Assembly (NCBI GenBank): GCA_963575745.1
Contig: CAUYUJ010012647.1
Span: 185,801 to 249,800 of the forward strand
Origin: Prorocentrum cordatum
Lineage: Eukaryota > Sar > Dinophyceae > Prorocentrales > Prorocentraceae
Direction: 5' to 3'
Length of the DNA stretch: 64,000 nt
Below the pieces are notes generated by a model. The model was not told the origin of the DNA and did no database searches. It saw only the letters and a list, made by a program, of their open reading frames with translations. Every line of letters starts with the position of its first letter. Position 1 is the first letter of the stretch. The translations under genes were made by a program, and so were the position numbers. This document shows positions 40,285-50,539 of this stretch, one piece after another.

Positions 40285-41595
40285 CCTGTTTCCCTCACGA
40301 CCCGTTTGCTTCATGGCGACCTCCGCGCATGTGGTTGCCAGGTGGAGCCCAGGCGACGTGGCTGATCCGAAGTTGCCTGCAAGGCCGAAGCGTTCCAGAG
40401 GCAGGCCATGCACGACTTGAGACCGGTTTTAATCAACATTTTTCCTTCCGAGTCCAGTATTGGACCGGGCTTAGTGCTCGATCGGGGATTGTGTGTTGTG
40501 TGACCTCCGCGTTCCCTTGAGATTCGACGTCGCGAGACGCATGCAACATCGCAAACTCTGGACCCATCTTCTGCGACAGGCTGCCAGCCAGATCGATCTG
40601 TGCAGGCCCCGGCGCCCGCCCACGGAGGAAAACACACATCCGGCGCGAAGACATCGAGCACCGTGCCTGCGGGGCGCGTGTTGGAGTGTCCTGTGGTCCC
40701 TTCTAGCCTCAGTCCCAAATTCTGAGGATCCTCGACAAAGCCCGGACCCCAACTCGGGAACCCCGACTCCTCAAAGCTCCCCTGGGCTCCCGGCGCACAC
40801 GGGGCGCCTTCCCGCACGACTTCTTCGGGCCCAGCGGGGCCCAAAGACGGACCAGGGCGCGGTGGCGGGATGGGCCGAAGGTCGGCTACACGCAAGAGTG
40901 ACCCTGGGTAAGAGTGACCTTTGGTTCGCGGCTTTTTGGGGGCCGCGGGGAGACCGAGCCTGGGCGCGCAGGCCGCTGCTGCCGCTTCGTTTCCAGCCAT
41001 CCGAGGGCCCATCTGTGCCCGCACCAAAAGTCACTCCGGCGAAAGGTCACTCTTGCGTCTAGTCGAGGAGGCCCCTGGCCCAGCCAGGGCTTCCCCTCCC
41101 GGGGAGCGCGGGCGCGACGTCGCCGGCCAGAGACGTCCCCCGCGGGCTGTCGAGGGCCACGATCTGCGGGTGCGCCGGCGCGCAGAGCGGGGCCGCGGCG
41201 CCTGGGGCAGTGGCACAGGTTGGGCGGCGCGCCGGGGGGATGTGAGAAAGGGGCGGGCCGTCTCGGAAGGCTCGGAGGTTCCCCGGCCTTCTGAGAAGGC
41301 TTCTGAGCCTTAATCCCCGAAGACGCACAACACTCCTCACAAGGCCAGGGCGCTTCTGAGAAGTCCCGAGGCCCTCTGAGGAACGGCCTCTTCTTTCCCG
41401 CTTCCCCCCCTCGCTCGCCGCCGGAAGCGGGGTCACCACCGAGGGGTACCGCGCCGCTTCCTCGAGGGAAAGCGCCAGTTCCTCAAGGAGGTGGGCCCCG
41501 ATGAGCGCTACAGAGCCCGCCTGGACGGCCCCAGAGGTCCAACAAGAACCCCTCGAGCCTCGGGATTCTTCGGTTCTGCTGCGGGCGAGAGGAAG
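40285..41595. other. No supported gene
   Basis: GC-rich unique sequence with overlapping frames on both strands. AGAGTGACCTTTGG (40912) and AAAGTCACTC (41028) are inverted words flanking about 110 bp. GCGCGGTGGCGGGATGGGCC is at 40857. Confidence 0.45.
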
Positions 41596-41599
41596 ACGA

Positions 41600-41760
41600 G
41601 GAGGAGGAGGAGGAGGAGGAGGAGGAGGAGGAGGAGGAGGCGGAGGCGGAGCGTGGGCTAGGAGGAGGAGGAGGAGGAGGAGGAGGAGGAGGAGGAGGAG
41701 GAGGAGGCGGAGCGTGGGCTAGGAGGAGGAGGAGGAGGAGGAGGAGGAGGAGGAGGGATT
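41600..41760. repeat. GGA array with GGAGCGTGGGCTAGGAGG duplication
   Basis: GGA triplets in which GCGGAGCGTGGGCTAGG occurs twice (41646 and 41707). Confidence 0.9.
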
Positions 41761-42139
41761 TCTTGGATCGGCGCCGGGGAAAACCCGCGGAGCGCTCTCG
41801 GCGAGGCGCAGCCGCCTGAAGGCCCCCCGAGGCTGCAGAGCCGCCGAGAGCCGACGCGGCCGCCGGGAGACAGCAGGCCTCGGGACTCCGTCCTTCGAGG
41901 GGCCCAAGGGCACACGAATGTATACTTTTTTGGTCTGCGGGTCGAGAGAGAGCCTCTTCCGGTTAAGAGCCAGGCGGGCCGCGCAAAGCACTTATTGGGG
42001 AGACAGAGCACAGGCGGGCGGGGCCTCAGGCGGCCCCGAGGGCGCGGGGTGCAGGCGGTGCTGAGGAGCTTGCACAGGAAAAGGAACGGCTTGGACAGGA
42101 GCCAGACACGAATATAACCTCATGCCCGTGAGAATAAAC

Positions 42140-42215
42140 ACTAGGGGATAATAAAGTTCGGGGTTCAGGGAGAGATAATAAAAGTAGCCCAGCAGACCTC
42201 AGCATAATCTCGAAG
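42140..42215. repeat. Dispersed repeat Q, copy 2
   Basis: GGATAATAAAGTTCGGGGTTCAGGGAGAGATA and CAGCATAATC correspond to 16338-16405. GATAATGAAGTTCGGCC follows at 42600. Confidence 0.5.
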
Positions 42216-42219
42216 TAAG

Positions 42220-42695
42220 AGATGATCAAGAGGAGACCAAGCCGAGCACGTTTTGAGACATCCTTGGCGTTTAGTTTTCATAGAAATATCCTCAACAATG
42301 GCTTATCTCTCATGAAAATTGTTTTTTGTAAGTGCTCGTGTAGGGTAGCTCATGTGCCTCAATTTCCATGGATAATCAACCCCAGGGATAAAAAAGTTCA
42401 GGCGAGCGTGGGACAGATAGAAATATAAAAGAAGAAGAGGAAAGTAGAATAATAATAAGAACATTGCTCGTTTCGTTTGAGTCTGCCTCCCAAAATTATT
42501 GGTTTCGCTTGACACATCCTGAAAAAGTGTGATCGCTTCGCTTGATGTTGCTATATCAACATCGCTTGATGTTGCTATCTCAACATAGCGTTTCGAGGTG
42601 ATAATGAAGTTCGGCCTCAGCGCTCGCCGCCCAATTTGAATTTTGTATAGGGCGACGATAATCAACTCTAAACACTGAAGGGGGGGGGTCCCTTT
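42220..42695. other. AT-richer interval, no supported gene
   Basis: Lower GC than the surroundings. TCGCTTGATGTTGCTAT..CAACAT is repeated at 42537-42590. No domain is seen. Confidence 0.5.
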
Positions 42696-42699
42696 ATTA

Positions 42700-43680
42700 T
42701 CATCGGCATGCGGTTATACACAGATCCCAGGATTCCCCATACCTTCCATACTTTCTAGATTCTCGTCCCCCCCCCCACGCCTCCTAGATCTTCCCATACT
42801 TCCCTGAGAATCGGCGATGATGTGCGTCCGTGTGCTTGTTCTTCTGATCTCTCGCGTCTTCCCTGAGCTGCTCCCCCCATGTGGCTCGTGATCCCCAGAA
42901 CCTCCGACGTCATGATGCTCGCACATCGTCGACCCCCCGGTGAGCGCTTTCTTCTCCGGCGTTTCGACATGGGGCGGAGGGGGAGGGGGGGGGGGGGAGG
43001 GGGGGGGTCTGGCTCCGGACCTCTGCTTACCGTGAGGGGAGACAGTCTCCACCTGCTCGAAACAGGCGCCCCAAACAGCCAAGATCTGACGCGGGGGGGG
43101 GGGGGGGGCGGCGGGAGGGCGGCCGCGAGGGCCCGCGCCGATCGGCAGAGCAGGAATGACACAACTGCCGCCAGCAGCCTCGCCCCGCTCCCCAAGGCCT
43201 GCTGCTTGCGGCCTCGAGGCCCGCCGGGGGCCCACGGAGGCCCAAAAGCGACGAACCCCTCTGGCACCAGATGTTTGCGGTTCCCGGCCTGACCGCTGCC
43301 CCTGTTCCATCGGGGCGCCTACCTTCGCGCTTCGCGCTGCGCGAGGCACGGACCACGCCGCGCTCGTCGCGCCAACGCCCAGGGGAGACAAGGACGAGGA
43401 CGAGGCGCGTCTTTTGAAGCAGGGCAAGAGGCCATCCTCCCCGAAGCCAGAGGTGGTTGTGCCCGCGCCTCTCAGGAGGTGATCCTTGCCCTTGTTGTCT
43501 GAAGGCGGGCATCCCGTGTTCACGGGACGGCACGCTGGGCAGCGCGGAGCGCAGAGCCGAGCTTCGCGAGGCGCGGACCTCTGCTCCGGGGCCGGCTTCT
43601 CCTCCCGAAGTCCGCTCCTTTGACGGCCCTTGGGCCTGGCAAGGGCCCCCAGGGGGCCGACGGGGGCCGAAAAAGAACGC
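42700..43680. other. GC-rich, no supported gene
   Basis: Frames longer than 380 residues on the minus strand (42714-43871, 43027-44190) are open by composition and carry no domain. G-runs lie near 42983-43012 and 43091-43108. Confidence 0.5.
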
Positions 43681-43683
43681 ACA

Positions 43684-43774
43684 ACTCGCCGGGCCTGTCC
43701 CCCTACAGGGGGATTTTCGACGAAAAATAAGAAATACCCCAAAAATGCCCCTGTAGGGGGACAGGCCCGATGTA
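43684..43774. mobile_element. Family A element, short copy A6
   Basis: A 91-bp deletion derivative that keeps GGGCCTGTCCCCCTACAGGG, GATTTTCGACGAAAAATA and the inverted right end CCCCTGTAGGGGGACAGGCC, but lacks most of the core. Confidence 0.85.
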
Positions 43775-43944
43775 AGTGTAGCTTCGCGCCCTCGAGGGCG
43801 CCCCTGTCTTCCGGGGGCGGTGCCGGGCGGCCACAGCGGCCGCGGGGGCTGGCGGGGGCCGCCGCCGGCACGGGCAGCGGCGGGCGCGCCGGGGGAGGCG
43901 GTGGCGGGCCAGCGGGCGCCGCCTGCCGCTGCCGTGGGCAAAGG

Positions 43945-44175
43945 CGGGGGGGAGGAGGAGGAGGAGGGAGGAGGAGGAGGAGGAGGGAGGAGGAGGAGGA
44001 GGAGGGAGGGAGGAGGAGGAGGAGGAGGGCGGGGGGGGGGAGGCGCGCTCGCGCGCGCGTGCAGCAGCGGCGGGCAGGAAGGAGGAGGGGGAGGAGGAGG
44101 GGGGAGGGGGGGAAGGGGAGGAGGGGGAAGAGGGGCAGGGGGAGGGGGAAGGAAGAAGGAGGAGGAGGAGGACCA
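43945..44175. repeat. GGA/GAGG tract
   Basis: About 230 bp of GGA and GGGA repeats interrupted by GCGCGCTCGCGCGCGCG near 44045. Confidence 0.9.
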
Positions 44176-44477
44176 ATGTACTCCCTCCATGCTCCCTCTT
44201 CATGGGCCCCTACATCGGTTCACTTCCACTGGAGGAACTGCCTCGTCGGAAGAGAACCGTTTGAAGAACCTGAAGGATGCCAAACACGGTTCTCGGTACT
44301 CCAACGCTACGGATCAACCTGACTGTTGCGTCTTGACGATCTTCAATCGCGCAAGAACGCCATTCCCGGGACTTCGGCACCACGAATCAACGTAACTGTG
44401 GCGCCCTCACAATCCTAAATATTTCCAGAACACCATTTCGGGTACGCTGATCACGGGAATCCGTGAAGCTCTTGCAA

Positions 44478-44740
44478 TTTTGTTACAACGAATGTGCGCG
44501 GCGTTAAGGCGAGAGCCACATTGTGAAAAAGAACCGACCTCAATCCGCGAATCTCTTGCAAATGTTGAAAACAACTGTGCGCGGCGCTAAGGCGAGAGCC
44601 ACATTTTGGAAACCACCCGCCCTCAATCCGCGAAACTCTTGCAACAAAAATAAAACGAATGTCCGCGGCGCTAAAGCGAGAGCCACATTTTAAAAAGGAC
44701 CAGCCCCCAATCCTTGAAATTCTTGTTATCCAACAGCGAA
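44478..44740. repeat. About 85-bp tandem repeat, three units
   Basis: Each unit contains CGCGAA.CTCTTGCAA, TGTGCGCGGCGCTAAGGCG and AGAGCCACATTTT. Units start near 44478, 44550 and 44635. Confidence 0.88.
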
Positions 44741-44777
44741 GACTGATAGGTTTCTAGTGGGCTCAACAGAAAGCATC

Positions 44778-44885
44778 TTGACTCCCTAGGGGGGTCTGGG
44801 CGGATGCTGAGGAGAATCCGGGGACTCCCCGGGACTCCCAAGGGGGGTCTGGGCGGGTGCCGGGGAGGACCGGGGACTCCCTAGA
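44778..44885. repeat. GGGGACTCCC/GGGGGGTCTGGGCGG direct repeats
   Basis: A short tandem of two units of about 50 bp between two larger minisatellites. Confidence 0.7.
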
Positions 44886-45128
44886 ACACCATTCCCAGGC
44901 CACATTTTGAATGCCCGGAGCCAACTGTAGGCCACTTCGAGTTCTTTGTGTTCCCAGAACACCATTCCCAGGCCACATTTTGACTGCCCAGAGCCAACTG
45001 TAGGCCACTTCGTGTTCTTCGTGTTCCCAGCACACCATTCCCAGGCCATATTTTGAATGCCCGGAGCCAACTGTAGGCCACTTCGTGTTCTTCGTGTTCC
45101 CAGAACACCATTCCTGTACCATATTTTG
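44884..45128. repeat. 78-bp tandem repeat, 3.1 units
   Basis: Units of CCCAGAACACCATTCCCAGG, ACATTTTGAATGCCCGGAGCC and ACTGTAGGCCACTTCGTGTTC, highly alike. The minus-strand frame repeats a GNTKNTKWPTVGSG peptide but lacks any domain. Confidence 0.92.
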
Positions 45129-46155
45129 ATTGCCCGAGCTGAGGCAGGCTGAGGGCGAGGCAGGCTGAGGCCGAGGCAGGCTGAGGCTGAGGCTGAGGCA
45201 CGCCTAGGCAGGCTGAGGCTGAGGCCGAGGCGGGCTGAGGCTGAGGCCGAGGCTGAGGCTGACGCAGGCTGAGGCCGAGGCAGGCTGGCTGAGGCAGGCT
45301 GAGACTGAGGCTGAGGCAGGCTGAGGCTGAGGCTGAGGCTGAGGCTGATGCAGGCAAAGGCTGAGAGGCTGACGCTGAGGCTGAGGCAGGCTGAGGCTGA
45401 GGCTGAGGCCGAGGCAGGCTGAGGCTGAGGCTGAGGCAGGCAGGCTGAGGCTGAGGCTGAGGCAAGCCGAGGCAGGCTGAGGCTGAGGCTGAAGCTGAGG
45501 CAGGCTGAGGCTGAGGCTGTGGCTGAGGCTGAGGCAAGTTGCGGCTGAGGCAGGCTGAGGCTGAGGCTGGTGCAGGCTGAGGCTGAGGCAGGGTGAGGCT
45601 GAGGCTGAGGCAGGCTGAGGCTGAGGCCGAGGCAGGCTGAGGCTGAGGCTGAGGCAAGCCGAGGCAAGGCTGAGGGCTGAGGCTGAGGCTGATGCGAGGG
45701 CCAAGGTATGCTGAGGCTGAGGGCCACATTTTGAGCGCTGAGGCAGGCTGAGGCTGAGGCCCGAAGGCAGAGAAAGGCTCAGCCGAGACAGGCTGAGGCT
45801 GAGACTGAGGCTGAGGCTGAGGATGAGGCCGAGGCAGGCCGAAGCTGAGACAAGGTGAGGCTGAATGGGGGGGAAGGGGGAGGGGGGGGGGAGGAGGGGA
45901 GGCTGAGGCAGGCTGAGGCCGAGGCAGGCTGAGGCTGAGGCTGAGGCAAGCCGAGGCAGGCTGAGGCTGAGGCTGAGGCTGAGGCAGGCTGATGATGAGG
46001 CAGGCTGAGGCTGAGGCTGACGCAGGCTGAGGCCGAGGCATGCAGAGGCTGAGGCTGAGGCAGGCTGAGGCTGAGGCCGAGGCAGGCTGAGGCTGAGGCT
46101 GAGGCAAGCCGAGGCAGGCTGAGGCTGAGGCTGAAACTGAGGCAGGCTGAGGCAT
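45128..46155. repeat. GGCTGA hexamer satellite
   Basis: About 1 kb of GGCTGA/GGCAGGCTGAGGCTGA. It reads as QPQPASASA in one minus-strand frame, a 424-residue open frame produced by the hexamer period. Confidence 0.97.
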
Positions 46156-46365
46156 CCGTAGGAATCCGTAGGAATCCTTAGGAATCCGTAGGCATCCTTA
46201 GGAATCCGTAGGCATAGTTAAGCATCCTCAGCAATTCTTAGGGATCCTTAGGATTCCCTAGGAATCCTTAGGAATCCCTAGGAATCCTTACGAATCCCTA
46301 GGAATCCCTAGGAATCAGGATTCCTAAGGATTCCTCAGGTTTCCTTAGGATTCCATTGGATCCTA
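46150..46365. repeat. GGAATCCTTA decamer satellite
   Basis: About 20 units of GGAATCC(T/G)TA and CCTAGGAATC. It shares the half-word GGAATCC with the degenerate array at 6475-7290. Confidence 0.95.
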
Positions 46366-46400
46366 AGGCTGTTGCCACTGCGACTGTCATTGCGAATGCG

Positions 46401-46500
46401 NNNNNNNNNNNNNNNNNNNNNNNNNNNNNNNNNNNNNNNNNNNNNNNNNNNNNNNNNNNNNNNNNNNNNNNNNNNNNNNNNNNNNNNNNNNNNNNNNNNN
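46401..46500. other. Assembly gap, 100 N
   Basis: One hundred undetermined bases, a conventional scaffold-gap length. The order and distance of the two sides depend on scaffolding evidence not visible here. Confidence 1.
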
Positions 46501-46672
46501 AATTTTCCCGAACGCCAGGTAACATTGGTAACGATCGAATGTGCGGGCCTGCAGGCGCTACCCGAAATAATTCGGGAGTTGCTACCCTACTTTGCGTGCA
46601 GCGCTGGCGGGTATCATGTCGGCGGCACCGGATGTCATGCGAATGTTAATTAACACTCACCAGAAGCATGTG

Positions 46673-46825
46673 TCAAACGTTTGTGTGGTGTGTCGCCACG
46701 CAGGCCCTCACCCCCAAACGTTTGTCAAGCGCTTGTCAACCACATAAACGTTTGGATGTGCAAACGTTTGTCAAGCGTTTGTCGGCAGTGTTGCGCATGC
46801 GAACGCACGTATGACAAACGCTTGT
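46673..46825. repeat. CAAACGTTTG palindrome/iteron cluster
   Basis: The palindrome AAACGTTTG occurs four times and the related GTCAAGCGCTTGTC, GTCAAGCGTTTGTC and GACAAACGCTTG three more within 150 bp. The surrounding 46500-46950 is less GC-rich and differs from its neighbours. Function is unknown. Confidence 0.75.
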
Positions 46826-46829
46826 TCTT

Positions 46830-47035
46830 AAAAGCGTCAACTCCCGCTGCCCAATTTAATTTGCGCGTTATCAAATTTCGCGCGCGGTAATTATCGAATT
46901 CTCGCCCGCCGAATTCATCGATCAGCAAAACGGACCATCGTTACCGAATGCCATGCATCTGTCGGTCGGTCGCGAACGAATGCCAACTTTGCTTGTTTGC
47001 CCTCCCTTTTTGCTGGGGGCATCGGATGATTTGGG
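46830..47035. other. No supported gene
   Basis: AT-richer sequence with AATTTAATTTGCGCG and AATTCGCG-like words; no frame is convincing. Confidence 0.4.
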
Positions 47036-47038
47036 AAA

Positions 47039-47232
47039 GGGGCCCAAGGACACGCAAACAAATACACACAAATCCCATATTTTCAAATTTGTTCAAATAC
47101 TGTTTGGGTTTTCGTTTCCCCACCCCCCACGCACACACACACACACACTTCCCACATGATCGGTATGTTCCTGGAAATCGGCGATTCCTTATGTCTGTGT
47201 GGTTTCCCCTTCTGACCTTCGTGGCTCATGAA
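47039..47232. repeat. Dispersed repeat S, copy 1
   Basis: GGGGCCCAAGGACAC, AATACACACA, ATCGGCGATTCCTTATG, TCTGTGTGGTTT and TGGCTCATG line up with 51885-52054. A weaker third copy may lie at 42704-42850. Confidence 0.65.
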
Positions 47233-47588
47233 TCCAGGCCAGCCATACGGAAACAGTGAGGGTTGGCTGACCCCCGTAACGCGCGACCCGACGTGAACCT
47301 CGATTCTCGATGTCTCTGAGCCCTCTATGCCTCACAAGGTCGACCTGTGGACCTGTTTCGGCGCGTGCTCTGCCCAGAACCTCAAGGCGGTTCCAACCAT
47401 GGCGACAAGACGCCTCCCCGAAACCGAACAAGACACGAAAAAACGCAAGCTTTGATCCTCGATCTCGCCGGCTCACCCCCTGGGGTCCTCCCCAGGGTGA
47501 TGAAGGACGTTATGTCTCTGGCGGTTCCATCCTTGCGCCGGTGACGTTGAAACCGTTCCATAAAAGGTGCGCGAGAAGGATGGACAAC

Positions 47589-47606
47589 AAAAAAAAAAAA
47601 AAAAAA
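47589..47606 (+). other. Poly(A) run of 18
   Basis: Eighteen consecutive A on the plus strand after GGATGGACAAC. It could be the tail of a retroposed transcript lying to its left (47230-47588), but no leader or coding frame is recognised there and no target duplication was found. Confidence 0.5.
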
Positions 47607-47609
47607 CGC

Positions 47610-48370
47610 TGGGCGGCCAACTACAAGACGACGTTGGAAGCCCGTGGCCCAGGGCTGCCGACGGCGGGATGGCCCGAGAGGTCCGGATGCAAGGGTACTT
47701 CCCCCCCCCGAAAGGCATTCTGCTATCTGCGCAAGCCAGAGTGCACCCACAGGCCGGCGCTAGTGTTGTAGCCTCCCGAAGGGCATCCTCGCACATGCCA
47801 CTTGCGCTCGCTCGCGCGGGCGCGCGGCGGGAAAAAAAACGCAACGCTGCCGCGCTGCTGCGTCGGCGCGCGGCGCGCAGCTGGACGCCAATCAGCGCCG
47901 CGTAACTCGACGCCCGTCGCTAGCGGGATTGCCAGTTCGGCCGAAACGAGCAAGACGGAGAAGCAGGCGGGCCCGGGGCAATCCCGGCGCCGCCGCGGAG
48001 CGAGGGAAGCGGTAGTCGATGACTCTTTCAATGCGCACGGGCAGGAGGAACGCCGCTCCACTTCGGCGGCCCCGAGGCCGTCAGCCTCTGGAGCTGGAGG
48101 CACCAAGCTGGCGCTCGTGAGGAGAAGGGCTCGGTTCTGAGCCCCGCGGACGCGATGCCCTCCGCCTCTGCTGAGGACGCCTCCGCCTTCGCAGGCGACG
48201 TGCGAGTCGCACCCTTCGTTGGCGTTGTCGGTCTCGCTTTTGCCCGCGCCCTTGCTTCTCGACGCGGCTCGATTAGCCTCGGTCTCCGTCGGGGCCTGCG
48301 CCGTCGCGAGGCGCGCCGCGTTGACGGTCCAGTCGCACCCGGTTGACTCGCGCGCGCAGGAAGAGTCCGC
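47610..48370. other. Possible 3' UTR of the retrogene to the right; no gene called
   Basis: GC-rich unique sequence. On the minus strand it follows the retrogene stop codon at 48374 and may include its 3' untranslated part, but no tail marks the end. Confidence 0.4.
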
Positions 48371-48373
48371 CAA

Positions 48374-48995
48374 TCACGCAGAGACAACGACCTTCTGGGC
48401 CTCGTCGACCTGCACCTCCTGCGTGAACTTCGAAGGTGGCTGGAAGTCCGCCTTCTGGCCTTTCTGCATCAGCTCCTCAACCTGCCCGGACTTGGAACCG
48501 TTCTCGGTGGCCCCCTTGCGGAAAAGGAGTGTTGTCCAGGATCGCTGCGTCCTTGTAGACGAACCCGAAGCGGCGCATCTCGATATTGTTATCGAAGTGG
48601 CCGTCGGTGCCGACGATGGCGGTGTCCTGCGCGCCGCGGGCGCGACGCCGCCGCCCCCTTTGCTGCCGCTTGACCCCCTTCCCGCGCTGGGGCATCGACT
48701 CCGCGTCCTCCCCGAAATGGCCATGCCCCGCGACGTTTCGGAGTCGCGTCGCCCTGCCATAGATCTCGATTGGCCCGCCACGGACCGCCACCTCGACCTT
48801 CGCTCGCAAGACGGGCTTGATGAGCTCGACCCGCGGCTGGATCTCGCGATCCACCTCCTTGCCCTCGGCCTGCAAGTTGCCGCCGCCAGCCTGGGCCGCT
48901 CGCCGGAGGGCCACCGCTCTGGCCGCCACCACCTGGCGAGAGCCGCCAGCGCGCACAACAGCACGGAGGAGAGCCTCCGCAATCGCGCCGGCCAT
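48374..48995 (-). pseudogene. Spliced-leader retrogene, unidentified protein
   Basis: An ATG (48993-48995) lies 41 nt downstream of a relict spliced leader and opens a 172-codon frame to 48477. The N-terminal 20 residues are Ala/Leu/Arg-rich (MAGAIAEALLRAVVRAGG), compatible with an organelle-targeting helix. Residues about 45-75 (KEVDREIQPRVELIKP) are the most protein-like. Near codon 155 the better-looking sequence continues in another frame (ENGSKSGQVEELMQKGQKAD...) to a TGA at 48374-48376, so one frameshift probably separates the copy from its parent gene. No family is recognised. There are no introns and no promoter. Whether it is transcribed cannot be seen. Confidence 0.65.
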
Positions 48996-49036
48996 GACCG
49001 TAGCCAGCTCGAGCCAGAGGCTGGGCGAGCAGGCTG

Positions 49037-49058
49037 CTTGAGCCAAAGTGGCTACGGA
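49037..49058 (-). other. Relict dinoflagellate spliced leader
   Basis: The minus strand reads TCCGTAGCCACTTTGGCTCA then AG. Published dinoflagellate spliced leaders are DCCGTAGCCATTTTGGCTCA then AG, so 21 of 22 positions agree (one T to C change). In dinoflagellates this leader is added to nuclear mRNAs by trans-splicing and is not expected in front of a gene in genomic DNA, unless the locus came from mRNA. It lacks the downstream GT donor of an SL RNA gene; CAGCCTG follows instead. Confidence 0.88.
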
Positions 49059-49119
49059 CGGATGCAGGCACCCTTGCAAATTCCTCAAAGTGTTTGCACT
49101 TAGGGGTTTTTACTTCGCC

Positions 49120-49925
49120 CCCCGACTTTGAGTCTGGCGAGGTTTCGGCACGCTGCCGCCCTTTACCACCTCGTTGCCGCCTTGTGCGATGCACGGATCC
49201 TCTAAGGTTTCGCAATGGTGTCGCCCTTTGCCGCCTTGTGCGCTGGGTGAGTCGTACGAGGTTTCGCCACGTTGTCGCCCAGGGTCACTGTTTCATGCGT
49301 CGGGTGGGTCTGGCGAAATTCATCCACGTTTTCGCTTGCTGCCGCCTCCTGCGCTTGGTGGGTCTGGCGAGGTTCGGTACGTCGTCGCCCAGTACAGCCT
49401 CGCTACAGCCTCCTGCGTTGGGTGCGTCTGGCGAAGTTTCGCCACGTCGCCGCCGGATGCCCCCTCGTTGCCGCATCGTGCGTTGGCTGGGTCCGGCGAA
49501 GTTCGCCACGTTGCCCCTGGAAGCCACATCGTTGCCGCATCGTGCGCTGGTTGAACAGGGACCGACCGTCCCGGTATTCCTATAGTCCTACCACGAAATG
49601 TTCTTAGAACCCATAAATGTTCTAAGAACAAAAAACAATGTTCTTGGAACATAAAACCCGATCTGGTAAAACAAGACAGACTCCGCCAGAAATGTTCTAA
49701 GAACATTTCGTGGGAGCCACAAAAGGTTTTTAGAACAGTGTTTGGTAGGGCTATAGGCGAGACAGGACGCTTCGCCACTGCTTGAACTGGGTGGGTCCTG
49801 CGAGGTTTCGCTCTGGTGCCGCCCGTTGTCACCTCGTTGCCGCAGCGTGCGCCGGGTGGGTCCTGCGAGGTTTCTGGTGCCGCCCGTTGCCACCTCGTTG
49901 CCGCCCACCGCACTTGGGGATTCCT
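49120..49925. repeat. About 65-bp GTCTGGCGAGGTTTCGCCAC minisatellite
   Basis: Nine or so diverged units of 54-66 bp, each with GTC(T/C)(G/T)GCGA(G/A)GTTTCG, GCCGCC and CTCGTTGCCGC. Seven lie left of element L and two right of it. Plus-strand frames encode a Val/Arg/Cys-rich repeat and no known domain. Confidence 0.85.
49579..49757. mobile_element. Element L inside the minisatellite
   Basis: A 179-bp AT-rich element with ends CCTATAGTCCTACCA and the complement of CCTATAGCCCTACCA. A second internal inverted pair, CCACGAAATGTTCTTAGAAC, lies at 49591-49610 and inverted near 49690-49713, with ATGTTCTTAGAACAT-type palindromes between. It interrupts the 65-bp array. No clear target duplication is seen. 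Confidence 0.8.
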
Positions 49926-49929
49926 GCGA

Positions 49930-50410
49930 GGATCCGCGTCTTTGTAAGCAGATTGCAGCCTCGTGCTCTGGGGAGCCCGGCGGGACTTCACACCGCATAG
50001 CTTCCACCACCATCGCGCACACCTCGTAGCGAACACGACGCTGTTCACGCAGCACAACTCACAAAGCAGCGCTGCCACCTCCACAGTGCAATAGCTTACT
50101 GTTTGGGGCCCGCGCTGGCTAACATTGACGACTCGTTTTGATATGGCTTGGGTGCATCATCCTCTTCACCGGTTTCTGCATCCCAGAACCCGTCGAGCAG
50201 CTTCTCATCTCAAGCAGTTGCTTGCTCAAGGACCTGGGGCCCAGGGAGGGCCTCACGAGGACGACCAACGAGGGGGGAATCTTCACGATCCCGTTCAGAA
50301 CCTTCAGGGCCCCTCTCCCTCGCGCCGAATGGCCCTGTGCTCCTCGCGTAGAAAGCGATGTGATCCTTGGCGGCGCGCGCAAGCGGGTGGCTCGGGGGGC
50401 GGCGGGCTTC
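49930..50410. other. No supported gene
   Basis: Unique sequence; frames on both strands lack domains. Confidence 0.4.
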
Positions 50411-50415
50411 TCGGA

Positions 50416-50525
50416 TGTACCCAGAAGTTGCCCGAACGCCGCGCGGATTCCACGGATCGGCTCTGGAGGCGCCACCAAGGGGCTTGGCAAAAATCCGAGA
50501 AACCCGCGCGGACCTCGCAAAAGCT
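50416..50525. mobile_element. Family D foldback element, short copy D8
   Basis: Arms GCCGCGCGGATTCCACGGATCGG and the complement of AGGTCCGCGCGGGTTTCTCGG, with only a short core between. Confidence 0.65.
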
Positions 50526-50539
50526 TACCCGCAGGTCGG

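Noticed and set aside
42714-44190. Two minus-strand frames of about 385 residues
   Set aside because: GC-rich composition removes stops; both cross GGA tracts and one also crosses element A6, and neither shows a domain.
44884-45128. CRISPR-like regularly spaced repeats
   Set aside because: Units are directly adjacent 78-bp repeats without unique spacers, in a eukaryotic context.
44881-46155. 424-residue minus-strand frame with QPQPASASA repeats
   Set aside because: The hexamer period keeps the frame open; it is a satellite, not a protein gene.
46298-46653. Open frames crossing the N run
   Set aside because: They include the 100 undetermined bases and cannot be evaluated.
48219-49103. 294-residue plus-strand frame
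   Set aside because: It lies antisense to the spliced-leader retrogene, whose orientation is fixed by the leader.
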